Source: Bacillus glycinifermentans
Lineage (GTDB): Bacteria > Bacillota > Bacilli > Bacillales > Bacillaceae
Assembly: GCF_001042475.2 (NCBI RefSeq)
Contig: NZ_LECW02000024.1
Span: 62,001 to 126,000 of the forward strand
Direction: 5' to 3'
Length of the DNA stretch: 64,000 nucleotides
Shown: piece by piece, positions 27,819-36,616 of the stretch
Layout of the letters: each line of letters starts with the position of its first letter
Numbering within the stretch: the first letter of the stretch is position 1
The notes under the pieces: model-generated
Databases searched by the model: none
Told to the model about the DNA's origin: nothing
What the model saw: the letters and a program-made list of their open reading frames with translations, nothing else
Program-made: the position numbers and the translations under genes

Positions 27819-28307
27819 CTATGTTGAATCCTGCTCTTGATCAAGCCGTTTATAGATGTATGAATGCTTTTGATCCATCGTTTCTTTGTTGGTCAGGTCC
27901 CTCATTTGCCGGCTGAACTCCCTGTCATCCCCTGCCCCTGATTCGTTTCTTTTTTCTGCTTCTCTCCGGGCTTCGATCACATATCTGGCATATGGAACAG
28001 CTTCAAGGCGTTCGTAAGGTATTTCCCTGCCTGTTTTTTCGCATATTCCATATGTTCCGTCCTCCATCCGCTCTAAGGCGTCTTCTACTTCCTGCAATAC
28101 GTTTCTGTCCGTTTGCTCAAAGGTTTGCTCCCTCATTCGTTCGAAATAGACGCCGGCGTGGTCGGCAAGGTGATTGTCCACCCCGTTTGACAATTCACCC
28201 GTTTCTTCTGTCATCGTCTGATCAGGAGCCTCTCTGTCTGAAAGTCTTTTTTTCAAATCCATTAATCTATGGTAGAGCCGTTCCTTTTGCTCATTTGTCA
28301 GCGGCAT
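27819..28307 (-). CDS. yocK: General stress protein YocK, DksA/TraR-like
   Basis: 162 residues. The N-terminal half is a helical coiled-coil-like region (LTNEQKERLYHRLMDLKKRL, then FERMREQTFEQTDRNVLQEVEDALERMEDGTYGICEKTG). It is followed by a degenerate DksA zinc-finger region with a single Cys, so metal binding through four cysteines is not possible. B. subtilis YocK is a sigma-B general stress protein, and the upstream region carries a matching sigma-B promoter. Its biochemical role is not established. Confidence 0.9.
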   Translation of the reverse strand: MPLTNEQKERLYHRLMDLKKRLSDREAPDQTMTEETGELSNGVDNHLADHAGVYFERMREQTFEQTDRNVLQEVEDALERMEDGTYGICEKTGREIPYERLEAVPYARYVIEARREAEKRNESGAGDDREFSRQMRDLTNKETMDQKHSYIYKRLDQEQDST

Positions 28308-28331
28308 CCTTCATCCCTCCTTTGTTTTTTA

Positions 28332-28356
28332 TTTCCCGGTATGTGAGACTTGAAAC
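28332..28356 (-). promoter_or_regulatory. Sigma-B promoter of yocK
   Basis: Minus strand GTTTCA (28356-28351), 13 nt, GGGAAA (28337-28332). This matches the sigma-B pattern GTTTaa-N12-15-GGGwAw and sits about 25 bp before the yocK start. Confidence 0.75.
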
Positions 28357-28445
28357 ACCGCTGTGTCTTAAGGATTTGATATATTTTCGGCAGCCGCATC
28401 ATAAACTTCTGTTATGACATAAGACCAGTGAAGGGAGCATTTCCT

Positions 28446-29618
28446 ATGAAAAGAACACCCGGAACTCATGTGCCCCATCCGATCAGGGAAGACGGCGCCG
28501 GGGCGACGGATTTTGGCCCCCGTGACGTCATGCGGGATCTTGAGAATCCCGACATGTTCGTTCCTCCGGCTACAGATGCCGGGTCGATCCCCAATTTAAA
28601 GTTTTCTTTTTCGGACACCCACATGCAGTTAAAACACGGCGGCTGGTCGCGCGAAATAACGGTTAAAGAGCTTCCGGTCTCAACGACGATAGCCGGGGTA
28701 AATATGCGGCTGACCCCAGGCGGTGTACGCGAACTGCATTGGCATAAGCAATCGGAATGGGCTTACATGATTTTGGGCCATGCACGCATTACCGCGGTCG
28801 ACCAGGATGGCCGTAACTTTATCGCAGATGTCGGTCCCGGAGATTTGTGGTTCTTTCCCGCCGGAATCCCGCACTCGATTCAAGGACTTGAAGATGGCTG
28901 CGAATTCCTCCTCGTCTTTGACGACGGGACATTCTCCGAATTCGACACCTTCACGATTACCGATTGGTTCGCGCACACACCAAAAGATGTCTTAGCCGCG
29001 AATTTCGGTGTAAATGAAAGCGCCTTCGCCCGCATCCCTGACAAACAGCGCTATATTTTTCAAACAAAGGTGCCGGGTCCGCTTGAAAGCCAAAAGGTGC
29101 CGGATCCCTACGGAACTGTGCCGAAAAGTTTTGCATACCGCCTTCTGAAACAGAAGCCGATCGTAACGCCGGGCGGGACGGTAAGAATCGTTGATTCCTC
29201 CAACTTTCCGATTTCGAAAACAATCGCTGCCGCGCTCGTCGAAATCAAGCCTGGCGGAATGAGAGAAATGCATTGGCATCCGAATAATGATGAGTGGCAG
29301 TATTATCTCACAGGTACCGGGCGGATGACTGTATTCGCGGCGAACGGAACAGCACGGACGTTTAATTATCGGGCTGGTGATGTGGGGTACGTACCTTTTG
29401 CCATGGGCCATTATATTCAAAACACAGGCAGTGACAGCCTGTGGTTTTTAGAAATTTTCAAGAGCAGCCGCTTTGCAGATATCTCATTGAACCAATGGAT
29501 GGCGCTGACGCCAAAAGAACTTGTGGAGGAACACCTGCACGTTGGACCTGAGCTGATGAACGCATTGCGGAAAGAGAAATGGCCTGTCGTTAAATATGGT
29601 ACAGACGGACAGGCGTGA
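28446..29618 (+). CDS. oxdD: Oxalate decarboxylase (OxdD/YoaN-like bicupin)
   Basis: 390 residues from ATG 28446 (GGGAG 8 nt upstream). It converts oxalate to formate and CO2 with Mn in two cupin domains. N-terminal site: [10 protein letters not shown] and PAGIPHS. C-terminal site: [11 protein letters not shown] and PFAMGHY. The late Glu of FLEIFK, equivalent to OxdC Glu333, is present. The catalytic lid that reads SENST in OxdC is SEFDT here: the proton-donor Glu is kept but its two neighbours differ. In B. subtilis OxdD is a spore interior-coat protein. [15 protein letters not shown] and the overall length suggest OxdD rather than OxdC, but that choice is from memory. Confidence 0.88.
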   Translation: MKRTPGTHVPHPIREDGAGATDFGPRDVMRDLENPDMFVPPATDAGSIPNLKFSFSDTHMQLKHGGWSREITVKELPVSTTIAGVNMRLTPGGVRELHWHKQSEWAYMILGHARITAVDQDGRNFIADVGPGDLWFFPAGIPHSIQGLEDGCEFLLVFDDGTFSEFDTFTITDWFAHTPKDVLAANFGVNESAFARIPDKQRYIFQTKVPGPLESQKVPDPYGTVPKSFAYRLLKQKPIVTPGGTVRIVDSSNFPISKTIAAALVEIKPGGMREMHWHPNNDEWQYYLTGTGRMTVFAANGTARTFNYRAGDVGYVPFAMGHYIQNTGSDSLWFLEIFKSSRFADISLNQWMALTPKELVEEHLHVGPELMNALRKEKWPVVKYGTDGQA

Positions 29619-29623
29619 AGCTG

Positions 29624-29833
29624 TCAAACACGAAAGGACAAACGGATCGAGATCTCGGGCTGGGGGCGTTCGCTTTTTGCGTCGCGTTTTTTTTCCGGCT
29701 CTTTTTGAATTCGTGCATCTTCCAGCCATTTTGCTGACAGCGGATAGTTGGCGCCGATATTCAGTTTTCCGCTGAGACTTTCGATTTCAAGCTCTCCGAA
29801 TTCGATATTGTATTCAATCTTATCGACACGCAT
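29624..29833 (-). pseudogene. Small GerPC-like C-terminal fragment
   Basis: Open frame of 69 residues from ATG 29833. The same frame continues upstream to about 29935 with protein-like sequence and no start codon with a ribosome site. VDKIEYNIEFGELEIESLSG followed by KLNIGA resembles the C-terminal segment of the spore germination protein GerPC. The rest (KKRDAKSERPQPEISIRLSFRV) is unfamiliar. It looks like a truncated gene. It could instead be a real small spore protein started at 29833. Confidence 0.4.
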
Positions 29834-29908
29834 GTTTTCTATCCGAATGCAACAATGTTCATCTTGTTTGTTATGGTGTACCTCTATCTGCCTTCGGGAA
29901 AGGGATGA

Positions 29909-30109
29909 CGGTTTGATGTTTTCACCGGCAATGAATTAATTTGGGGGCTTTTAAAATCAATTCAGTCGACAGAGGCGCTTTTGTCAGCCAAATTAAACTA
30001 CGATTTTGGAGAAGAAAACGGAGATCTCATTTATCTCATCGTCCCTGTCGGTTCCGTGCTGGATTCTGATTTCATCGATTCCGTTGCCGGCAAATCGAGC
30101 GTCGCGTAA
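29909..30109 (+). pseudogene. C-terminal remnant of an unidentified protein
   Basis: The frame from the stop at 29906 to TAA at 30109 reads FDVFTGNELIWGLLKSIQST and continues LNYDFGEENGDLIYLIVPVG, then SVLDSDFIDSVAGKSSVA. It is coherent but has no start codon with a ribosome site, so the N-terminal part is missing. I do not recognise the family. The DNA encoding DSDFIDSVAGKS recurs in degenerate form at 35934-35967. Confidence 0.4.
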
Positions 30110-30156
30110 AGGGCGATTAATAACCAGGCGTGATAACGGGCGGTCAGCCTGTATAG

Positions 30157-30190
30157 AAAAATGGAGCCGAAGGTGACCCGGCTCCATTTT
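30157..30190 (-). terminator. Terminator of the dab operon
   Basis: AAAATGGAGCCG pairs with CGGCTCCATTTT, followed on the minus strand by T residues, just after the YbcF-like gene. Confidence 0.85.
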
Positions 30191-30194
30191 CCCA

Positions 30195-30692
30195 TTAAGC
30201 TTTAATTTCTGTTAATTTCTCATGCTCCGTGTCTATTAAAAAGCCGCGGACTTTGACGTGCGAGGGGATAAACGGGTGTCGACGAATCAGGTCGACGCTT
30301 TGTTGTATCCCTTGAGCAACGCTTTTTTCCCCATTCAGCCATTCTTCCAGGTTGCTGAATGGAAATTCCGGGTTGCCATGCTGAAAAAGATAATCGATGG
30401 TCTGTAATTTATCCTTTACTTGCGGATTTTCAAACAGGAAATTCTCAAGATCGATATCAGCGGCCTGTTCATTTTTAGATCGAACAATTAATATTTCCCC
30501 GATTTTTTTTTGGAAGACAAGAGTGATGATATCTCTCATTAAATCGCTGTATGGCTGGGAAATGTGAGGGAATACGCTTTTCAAAACGATCATTTTTTCC
30601 GGCTTAATCGCTGCCGCATGGCAGATTGATTGTTCAAGCTTATCCTCTATCCCGGTAATTAACAACACATTTTTATCTCCTGTTATCCCCAT
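30195..30692 (-). CDS. ybcF: YbcF-like carbonic-anhydrase-related protein
   Basis: 165 residues from ATG 30692, which is preceded by GAGGTGA at 6 nt. An upstream ATG at 30713 overlaps the dabA stop but lacks a good site. The sequence has the beta-carbonic-anhydrase-like layout seen in B. subtilis YbcF (LITGIEDKLEQSICHAA, IGEILIVRSKNE, LNGEKSVAQGIQQSVDLIRR), but the Cys-His-Cys zinc ligands are absent. The single Cys lies in SICHAA. It is therefore probably not a classical carbonic anhydrase. It is the last gene of the operon encoding DabB and DabA, so a part in bicarbonate supply is the likely context. Confidence 0.75.
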   Translation of the reverse strand: MGITGDKNVLLITGIEDKLEQSICHAAAIKPEKMIVLKSVFPHISQPYSDLMRDIITLVFQKKIGEILIVRSKNEQAADIDLENFLFENPQVKDKLQTIDYLFQHGNPEFPFSNLEEWLNGEKSVAQGIQQSVDLIRRHPFIPSHVKVRGFLIDTEHEKLTEIKA

Positions 30693-30709
30693 AACATTCA
30701 CCTCATTCA

Positions 30710-33325
30710 TCATTTTGTTTTTGTCCAGTTCACCCAGTTCCCCTGTGAATCGATCGAAGCAAGGATAATCCAGTCGTTTTCCACTTTTTGACGGAAGCTG
30801 TGATCCTCTTCAAGCAGCCGCTCGATATGTTCACGGGGCGCTTCAATGACAACAAGCAGCCGGAGAGGCGCATGATAAATCTCTTGATCTGACAGCATGA
30901 CAGACTGCCAAGGGAGGCCTGCCAGCAAATCGCTTGCATTTCCCTGCATAACGCCAAGGCCTGAAGTGACGGTTTGGGTCGCTTTATTTCCGCTTCCATA
31001 ATAATGCGGTGCAACGGTTGACGCGTAATATTGCAGATTGATCCACTGGGCCACTGTCCCCGGCCCTGAAATGATGTTGCCGAGGATGGAACCGTCCCGG
31101 TCATTCCGCCAGTCATAACTGTGCAGAAAAGCCCTTCCCTCAAGATTGGCTCCCCGCGTAAGCCGGCGTGTGCCGATGATGAATGAAGCGTTTCGGGCCA
31201 GTCCCCATTCGGGGCGGACTTCGCTCCAATCTTCAGCAAATCGTTCTATTTCATTCCGGGGATTTTTATATCCGAACTGAGGCAAATCGGCTAAGCGTTC
31301 CGCTCCGACAGTGCGGCTGACATCGGGAAGAGCCGAGTTGATGCGGTCGAACGATTGTTGGGCTTTGGGCGGAAGCTCAGGTACATAGAGCCAATGCAAT
31401 TCATCCAATGTTGTAATATGCTCTGCGGCAGCGAATACCGTATCATCCGGAATGAAGATTCCGTCGGAGCGGAGCCTTTGTCTGACGCTTGGGAGGTTGC
31501 ATAAAGCGGCAAGGACTCGAGCGTTGAAAGCGCCTGATGCCCCTCCGCAGGCACCGCAGTCCAATGACGAGGCATAAGGGTTATTCGTGCTTTTGCTGCC
31601 GTGTCCGCAAATGACAACCAGCGGAGCGAACCGGTCTGTGATCCCCATCATTTGCAATGCCTGTCTTGCATACGCGTGTTTTTCTTCTTCCGTAAAACCG
31701 AGCGGAATGCCGGGTTCAAGCGTGTCTATGCGATCAAGCGAGAGCTTTGATTGAGGCTTCTTCAGCCATGACTTCCGCGCTTTTCGGAAAGCTTTGCCCG
31801 CTTTGCGGGGGGCCAGGCTGCGCGCTGCCATTTGCAGGCTCAGCCAGGGGCCGCTCACTTCGGGAAGCAGCATACCCGCCAATAGATTCTGTTTCATTGT
31901 TTTAAAGGCAGAGCTTAGCGAAGCTGCGGCTTTTTTATGCTCTTGATACGATTTAAAACTGGATTCTTCCGCTGTTTCTTTTACTCGATGCTGCGGTTTT
32001 AGAATGACCGGCAAGGAGCTGTGGCTGTGTTTGCTGCCAAGTTCGCACGTTTCGATTGTCAGGCCGAAAAAGCCGGCCGTTCCATACGTTTCAAAAGGCC
32101 CTGACTTTTCCAATGCCCGTCGAAACGGCTCTGAACGGACATCAATACAAAATGCCAGCTGGGCCAATACCGGTTCGCTCTTTTCGGCGGCTGCAGGTTT
32201 GTTAACCGTAAGCTTCCTTATCTCATCGGCGTATGTTTGCTCCCACGCTTCCAGCCAGAGGCGCCGGCGCATGATGTCATCAAAGCGACGGGCGAGTGTT
32301 AAACGGGCTTGTTGCTCTGCCGCGGAAAGATTGAGCCATTCGTCAGGAGTGAGACCGCCCCAATGCAGCCAGGCCGCAATCAGGGGAACGAACTGCATCT
32401 CTTTGTCAGGTTTTGGCACAGAGAATGGCAAATAAGGCTCAACAAGCATCCATTCCATTGAAAGCCGGACAGCCAGATACTCGAGCAACAGCCCTTCTTC
32501 GTCCCGCGATTGCCGGGAACGCCAGAGCATCATCCCGCCCCAGCCCGGCAGAGAAAGCAAATGGGCTTCAAAGTAACCCTGAACGTCTCCATTAGGAATA
32601 TCGAGCGCCCGGAGTGCTCTTTTCAAAGCTTCCCGCGGCTCTTCCGGCCACCCATTCAGCCGCAGTCGTTCAGCGCGCGACAGGGCGGGATCATGTTCAA
32701 TAAGCCGCCGCCATGCGCTGTAAAACCCTTTCTCACGATGCGGAAGCCGCCATGCCGATTGTGACTCATCAAGGTACAGCTTTGACCATTTAATCACATG
32801 ACGGTCGAGGAGGTGAGCTGTTTTTTGCCCGGCTAAAACGCTTTGCTGTTGGACGAATCGCGTTTCCTGTTCTTCGATCGTCCAGCCTGCCGCTTGTTTG
32901 GCAAGCTTTTTGACTTGACGGGATGACAATAGCTGTTCAGGTATTTCGTCGAGCTTGAGCGCGGCTTCGCAAAACGCTGCCGCTGTTTCCCTCATCATGC
33001 CGGGCTGGTGTGAATCGAGCCAATCCATCAGCTTTTCTTTAAGAATCGACTCATCTATTTCTCCACGTTGTTTTGCGGAATGAAACATGGAGGGCTTTGG
33101 GTAGATATCGACAAGAAGCTGTTGTTTAAGCCGCCGCGCCGCCTGTTCGAATGTTTGTTGTTCCAGACCCATCCACGGATGGCGCGCAGCAAAGGTTTCA
33201 ATAGGCCAAAGCGGCGCAATAACCCGTGCAGCTGATTGAACCGATTCATCAATATTAATGTCAGCGGTCTGATGTTCATATTTGAAGATCGATTGTTTAG
33301 ACAATGTAGATGCGGCTGCTTTCAT
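30710..33325 (-). CDS. dabA: DabA-type inorganic carbon uptake protein (UPF0753/YbcC)
   Basis: 871 residues, ribosome site AAGGAGG at 9 nt. DabA couples to the membrane protein DabB and is thought to hydrate CO2 vectorially to bicarbonate at a beta-carbonic-anhydrase-like zinc site. The ligand motifs are visible: FCIDVRSEPFRRALE (Cys and Asp), VICGHGSKSTNNPYASS (His) and LDCGACGGASGAFNARV (Cys). It corresponds to B. subtilis YbcC. The start overlaps the end of dabB by 4 nt, showing translational coupling. Paralogous units supply bicarbonate at low CO2. Confidence 0.93.
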   Translation of the reverse strand: MKAAASTLSKQSIFKYEHQTADINIDESVQSAARVIAPLWPIETFAARHPWMGLEQQTFEQAARRLKQQLLVDIYPKPSMFHSAKQRGEIDESILKEKLMDWLDSHQPGMMRETAAAFCEAALKLDEIPEQLLSSRQVKKLAKQAAGWTIEEQETRFVQQQSVLAGQKTAHLLDRHVIKWSKLYLDESQSAWRLPHREKGFYSAWRRLIEHDPALSRAERLRLNGWPEEPREALKRALRALDIPNGDVQGYFEAHLLSLPGWGGMMLWRSRQSRDEEGLLLEYLAVRLSMEWMLVEPYLPFSVPKPDKEMQFVPLIAAWLHWGGLTPDEWLNLSAAEQQARLTLARRFDDIMRRRLWLEAWEQTYADEIRKLTVNKPAAAEKSEPVLAQLAFCIDVRSEPFRRALEKSGPFETYGTAGFFGLTIETCELGSKHSHSSLPVILKPQHRVKETAEESSFKSYQEHKKAAASLSSAFKTMKQNLLAGMLLPEVSGPWLSLQMAARSLAPRKAGKAFRKARKSWLKKPQSKLSLDRIDTLEPGIPLGFTEEEKHAYARQALQMMGITDRFAPLVVICGHGSKSTNNPYASSLDCGACGGASGAFNARVLAALCNLPSVRQRLRSDGIFIPDDTVFAAAEHITTLDELHWLYVPELPPKAQQSFDRINSALPDVSRTVGAERLADLPQFGYKNPRNEIERFAEDWSEVRPEWGLARNASFIIGTRRLTRGANLEGRAFLHSYDWRNDRDGSILGNIISGPGTVAQWINLQYYASTVAPHYYGSGNKATQTVTSGLGVMQGNASDLLAGLPWQSVMLSDQEIYHAPLRLLVVIEAPREHIERLLEEDHSFRQKVENDWIILASIDSQGNWVNWTKTK

Positions 33326-34845
33326 GATTGACGACCTCCTTGAGTTAGATAATGGTCAAGATAATTCGGCCGTTCTTCGACCGAATCGAAATGAGGCTCA
33401 CTCATTTTCACAAGACGCAGATAAAGTGCGCCGGACCATGCAAAGCGCTGCCGAACGATCAAGGCGCCGGCTGCACTGCCGGTTAACAAAACGACTGCCG
33501 TTAAAACGGCCGCTATTGCGGACGGATGCGCCCCCTGTACAACAGCTTCCTTCAGGATTCCGTGCAAAACGAAATGAATGATGGCAAACGCGAGACCGGC
33601 CCCTGTTAAAATGAACAGTCCGGCAATTCGCGCGACTCTGGCTGTAACAAGCTGTCTCCAAGCAACAAACAGTGACCAGCCTAAAACAAGGGCGCTGATC
33701 AATTGATAGCCATCATCTGCATCTGTGACCCAGATTCCGATTCCGAGTGTAAGAGCCAAGGCGCCTCCTGCCATACTCCAAGGAAGAGCAGGCCTTCCCG
33801 GTTTAGATGCGTCCGATTCATAACGGCGCACCGCTGATCCTGCTTGCAGGAAAAGGGCGGCTTTGAACAGGCCGTGCAAGATGAGGTGAATAACAGCTGC
33901 GATATAGGCGCCTAATGCGCATTGGATGAGCATAAACCCCATCTGCGCGACGGTTGAAGATGCGAGCTGCCGCTTGTAGTCCGACTGGACGATCATCATG
34001 CCTGTTCCGAGTAAGACTGAAAGGACGGCGGGAACGAGCAGAATAAGCTGCAACCCTTCACCGCTGAACATTGGTGCAAAACGGGTCAGCATGACACCCC
34101 CGACATTTACGAGTCCAGCGTGCATGACCGCGGAAACCGGAGTCGGCGCAATCGCCGAATCGAGCAGCCAGCGATGAAACGGCCACTGCGCTGCAGGAAT
34201 CATCACCGTTAAGATGACGAGGAGACCGATTCCGGTTTTCTCCCATGAGCTGATCTGCGCAAGGCTTTTTTCCGCTATGGCGGATGATAACTGCCAGTGC
34301 CCCGTCGCCAAGGACAGCCAAAGAGCCGCTGCCGCTATAGCCAGCCAGCTGAGCGCAAAGATCCTGCCCGCATACATAGCGGCATTTTTCGCGGCCTGCC
34401 ATACGCTGTTTAAACCGATCAGCGTAGTCAAGCCGAGCAGAGTGATTCCCCAGCACAAAAGGAGCCAGCGAAGATCATCGTTAAGCCAGGCGGATGAAGC
34501 CCCGCCTGTCGTTAGCGTCAGCAGCAAAAAGAATTTACGGTAGGACCTGTCTCCTAACAAATACCGGACGGAGAAGCGCTGGACGATGAAGCCGATGGTT
34601 AAGACAAACAAGGCGAGCAGCCAGGCCAGCGAATCCAAGCGCCAAGGAGCTGAAGCGTGACCGGGATTTGCCGTCAATAATGCCGCAAGCGCGGCGATCG
34701 GAGGCAGAGCGATGACCTTGGCATGAATCCGTACGAATGGCAATGGAACCTTAGGATTCAGCACGAGCAATGCGCTGATGAAACAAAGCGCAAGCGACGC
34801 GAAAAATATTTGCAGCCAAAATAAAGAATCCAGCACATCAAACAC
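33322..34845 (-). CDS. dabB: DabB, NADH-dehydrogenase-subunit-5-like membrane partner of DabA
   Basis: 507 residues if begun at GTG 34845, which has GGAGGG 7 nt upstream. The open frame reaches ATG 34881, but that start has no ribosome site. It is highly hydrophobic with about a dozen membrane segments and proton-translocating signatures of the Mrp/NuoL family (AAQWPFHRWLLDSAIAPTPV, SAVMHAGLVNVGGVML, HLILHGLFKAALFLQAG). In DabAB systems it supplies the ion gradient coupling for CO2/bicarbonate uptake. Equivalent to B. subtilis NdhF. Confidence 0.92.
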   Translation of the reverse strand: MFDVLDSLFWLQIFFASLALCFISALLVLNPKVPLPFVRIHAKVIALPPIAALAALLTANPGHASAPWRLDSLAWLLALFVLTIGFIVQRFSVRYLLGDRSYRKFFLLLTLTTGGASSAWLNDDLRWLLLCWGITLLGLTTLIGLNSVWQAAKNAAMYAGRIFALSWLAIAAAALWLSLATGHWQLSSAIAEKSLAQISSWEKTGIGLLVILTVMIPAAQWPFHRWLLDSAIAPTPVSAVMHAGLVNVGGVMLTRFAPMFSGEGLQLILLVPAVLSVLLGTGMMIVQSDYKRQLASSTVAQMGFMLIQCALGAYIAAVIHLILHGLFKAALFLQAGSAVRRYESDASKPGRPALPWSMAGGALALTLGIGIWVTDADDGYQLISALVLGWSLFVAWRQLVTARVARIAGLFILTGAGLAFAIIHFVLHGILKEAVVQGAHPSAIAAVLTAVVLLTGSAAGALIVRQRFAWSGALYLRLVKMSEPHFDSVEERPNYLDHYLTQGGRQS

Positions 34846-34891
34846 CCGGTATCCCTCCGTCGGCATGATGAAAAAGAACATATTGTTTCAT
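34838..34891 (-). CDS. Possible 17-aa leader peptide overlapping dabB
   Basis: ATG 34891 follows AGAAAGGAAGG at 6 nt, a better site than any other in this leader. It encodes MKQYVLFHHADGGIPGV and stops at 34838, inside the start of dabB (GTG 34845) in another frame. Translation of this mini-frame could deliver ribosomes to dabB by coupling. It may also be fortuitous. Confidence 0.4.
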   Translation of the reverse strand: MKQYVLFHHADGGIPGV

Positions 34892-34916
34892 GTCTTGCCT
34901 TCCTTTCTACAAACGT

Positions 34917-34980
34917 AAAAAAAGCCGGTATATTCAAGATCGGCCCACTTCAGCCATCTTCCTGAATAATACCGGCTTAT
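34917..34980 (-). terminator. Long hairpin with T-run between the DUF2294 gene and dabB
   Basis: On the minus strand AAGCCGGTATTATTCAGGA pairs, with mismatches, to TCTTGAATATACCGGCTT and is followed by TTTTTTT. It ends about 26 nt before the leader peptide of dabB. It should terminate or attenuate transcription from the DUF2294 gene into dabB, unless dabB has its own promoter in this short gap, which I do not see. Confidence 0.7.
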
Positions 34981-35018
34981 CTTTAACTCATATACATGTT
35001 TTAAAGATCTTCCGTTTT

Positions 35019-35393
35019 TTATGAGAATTTTTTTTGCAGGTCATTTGCCAATTTAAACACCATGATCCGCTCGCCTGTACGCGTGCTGATATCCGTATGA
35101 AGGCTGATCGTATCTTCACCGGTCAGCTCTTTCATAATGCGGCTCAAGTGTTCCCGGCCCGATTCCACCAAGCCGGAGCGGGTTCTTTTAACCGATAACA
35201 GCCCTTCTTTTGTACTGCAAAGTTCGTACTCGGCGGGCGTTAAAATGCCGTTCAATGAAACGATGACCATATTTCTGAGAATATCTGTTTTGACAGAAAC
35301 GGACCCCCGTCCTAAATAGTCTTTTTCCCATTGGGTTAAGGCTTTGCTGATTTCAGCTTCCAAAGACCCCTTCGTCAATTTCTGTTTTTCCAA
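35019..35393 (-). CDS. ybcI: DUF2294 (YbcI-like) protein of the Dab locus
   Basis: 124 residues with a TTG start 8 nt after AGGAGG. DUF2294 proteins are soluble, of unknown mechanism, and typically neighbour DabAB genes. In B. subtilis YbcI sits in the same cluster. Features: TKGSLEAEISKALTQWEKDY at the N-terminus, the RGSVSVKTDILRNMVIVSLN strand region, and a C-terminal GERIMVFKLANDLQKKF. It lies between two terminator-like hairpins, which suggests its expression is separately tuned. Confidence 0.8.
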   Translation of the reverse strand: MEKQKLTKGSLEAEISKALTQWEKDYLGRGSVSVKTDILRNMVIVSLNGILTPAEYELCSTKEGLLSVKRTRSGLVESGREHLSRIMKELTGEDTISLHTDISTRTGERIMVFKLANDLQKKFS

Positions 35394-35411
35394 TGTTATA
35401 TCCTCCTAAAA

Positions 35412-35466
35412 AAACGGTATATTTCTTTTCCTCATACATAAATATAGGGAAAATGAAATATACCGT
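35412..35466 (-). promoter_or_regulatory. Leader hairpin plus T7 immediately before the DUF2294 ribosome site
   Basis: ACGGTATATTTC and GAAATATACCGT are perfect arms extended by TTTTCC/GGAAAA (one interruption). On the minus strand the stem runs directly into TTTTTTT, then AGGAGG and the TTG start. An intrinsic terminator placed between promoter and ribosome site is the layout of an attenuator. No anti-terminator partner is obvious. Confidence 0.65.
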
Positions 35467-35968
35467 CCTATCAAAATCTTTATGTCATGCATGGTAAAGA
35501 ATACTTTTTCACGCGGTCATAATGGGATTATAACCGAATGCTAAAGCTCTTTGCATGAGATTACGATTATTGATTTTACGGATTACTTTTTTTAATATCA
35601 TAGCTTTTAAGATTTATAATGTCAATACCATTTGTTTCTGGATGGAAAAGGAATATTTTAGGCCAAGGGAAAGAGGTAATGTCCCCGGCCGTTATGAAGC
35701 TGACACGAAAGCAATAAATTTTACAACGCAAAAAAGTGTGTCCTGGAATCCTGGCACAGGAATTTTTTCATGCCATTCACAGCGACCTCTTTGATGGCAT
35801 CAACACGATTCGGGAATGGGTATGAATCTGCAGTTATAGAGCTTTATAAAGTGAATAATCCCAGTAAAAAATTCGTTTCATGTTATCTGCCAACCTCTGA
35901 AACAGAAAAAATGTCTAAGAAAAAAGCAGCTTGATTCCGATTTATCGATTCCAGCGCCGGCAAATCAA
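35467..35968. other. Gap with degenerate coding remnants
   Basis: No intact gene. Plus-strand frames give pieces such as MEKEYFRPRERGNVPGRYEA (about 35.64-35.70 kb), FFHAIHSDLFDGINTIREWV (about 35.77-35.83 kb) and MASTRFGNGYESAVIELYKV (about 35.79-35.85 kb, stopping at 35934), in different frames. The end (35934-35967) resembles the DNA at 30062-30096. This is probably a decayed accessory gene. Confidence 0.35.
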
Positions 35969-35995
35969 AAAGGCCGTTCTTTTGAACCGGCCTTT
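35969..35995 (-). terminator. Terminator of yozO
   Basis: AAAGGCCG(G)TTC-loop-GAACGGCCTTT followed by TTTG on the minus strand, a few nt after the yozO stop. Confidence 0.75.
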
Positions 35996-36002
35996 CATCG
36001 CT

Positions 36003-36347
36003 TTATGCGCATAAGTATTTTGACAAAAGCGCTTGTATTTCAAGCATGTCGGTATCCTTTGTAAACTCCAGGTCAAAGACTTTGCTGCTTGTCATGAGCG
36101 AAAGAGAGGAATCAGGATTGAACATGCTGACTTCCCTGATTGCAAAGCCTTCAATTGACTTGTAAGGAAGAAAAACACGGACTTTCTTTTTGGAAAACAA
36201 TTTGTTATCAAAAAAAATAATCCGCTTGTTGGTAAAACAAATTTGATCAATTCTTAGTCTGCAGACAGATTCAATCTTTTCTCCTTCAATAAGCAGCGGT
36301 TCAAATTTTTTGCCGTCTGCTGTTTTGCTAGCTGAAAAAACGCCCAA
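36003..36347 (-). CDS. yozO: YozO-like bacterial PH-domain protein
   Basis: 114 residues predicted to be almost all beta strands with a C-terminal helix (TDMLEIQALLSKYL), the pattern of bacterial pleckstrin-homology domains. Typical blocks are ICFTNKRIIFFDN, LPYKSIEGFAIREVS and FDLEFTKD. It is soluble and has no signal peptide. B. subtilis has yozO at the same place, just before yozC and dhaS, which is the main basis for the name. The function is unknown. Confidence 0.75.
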   Translation of the reverse strand: MGVFSASKTADGKKFEPLLIEGEKIESVCRLRIDQICFTNKRIIFFDNKLFSKKKVRVFLPYKSIEGFAIREVSMFNPDSSLSLMTSSKVFDLEFTKDTDMLEIQALLSKYLCA

Positions 36348-36582
36348 TCAAAACCCCTCTTTCTGTATATCTAATTTATGTTAATGCACAAGGCAAAAGG
36401 ATCTCTTCGTTACTATTTAGAATACGATAACACCGTTTTATAAACAATTACGAGCAGATTACATTTCTTTAACTCTGTATGTATGTTTTTTATCTACCAG
36501 TTAATACGCGTAACAAGAACTAAAGGTTTCAACTTTTTTCAGTTTTTTTAGTTCGTCATCTTTTGCCGGACAAAAGACGCAC

Positions 36583-36614
36583 AAAACCGCAGGGAATGCT
36601 TCTCCTGCGGTTTT
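36583..36614 (-). terminator. Terminator after the small frameshifted gene
   Basis: AAAACCGCAGG-loop-CCTGCGGTTTT, directly downstream of a TGA at 36617. Confidence 0.8.
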
Positions 36615-36616
36615 GT

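Noticed and set aside
33398..33661. Small minus-strand frame inside dabB
   Set aside because: It lies wholly within the dabB coding sequence in another frame, with no independent signals.
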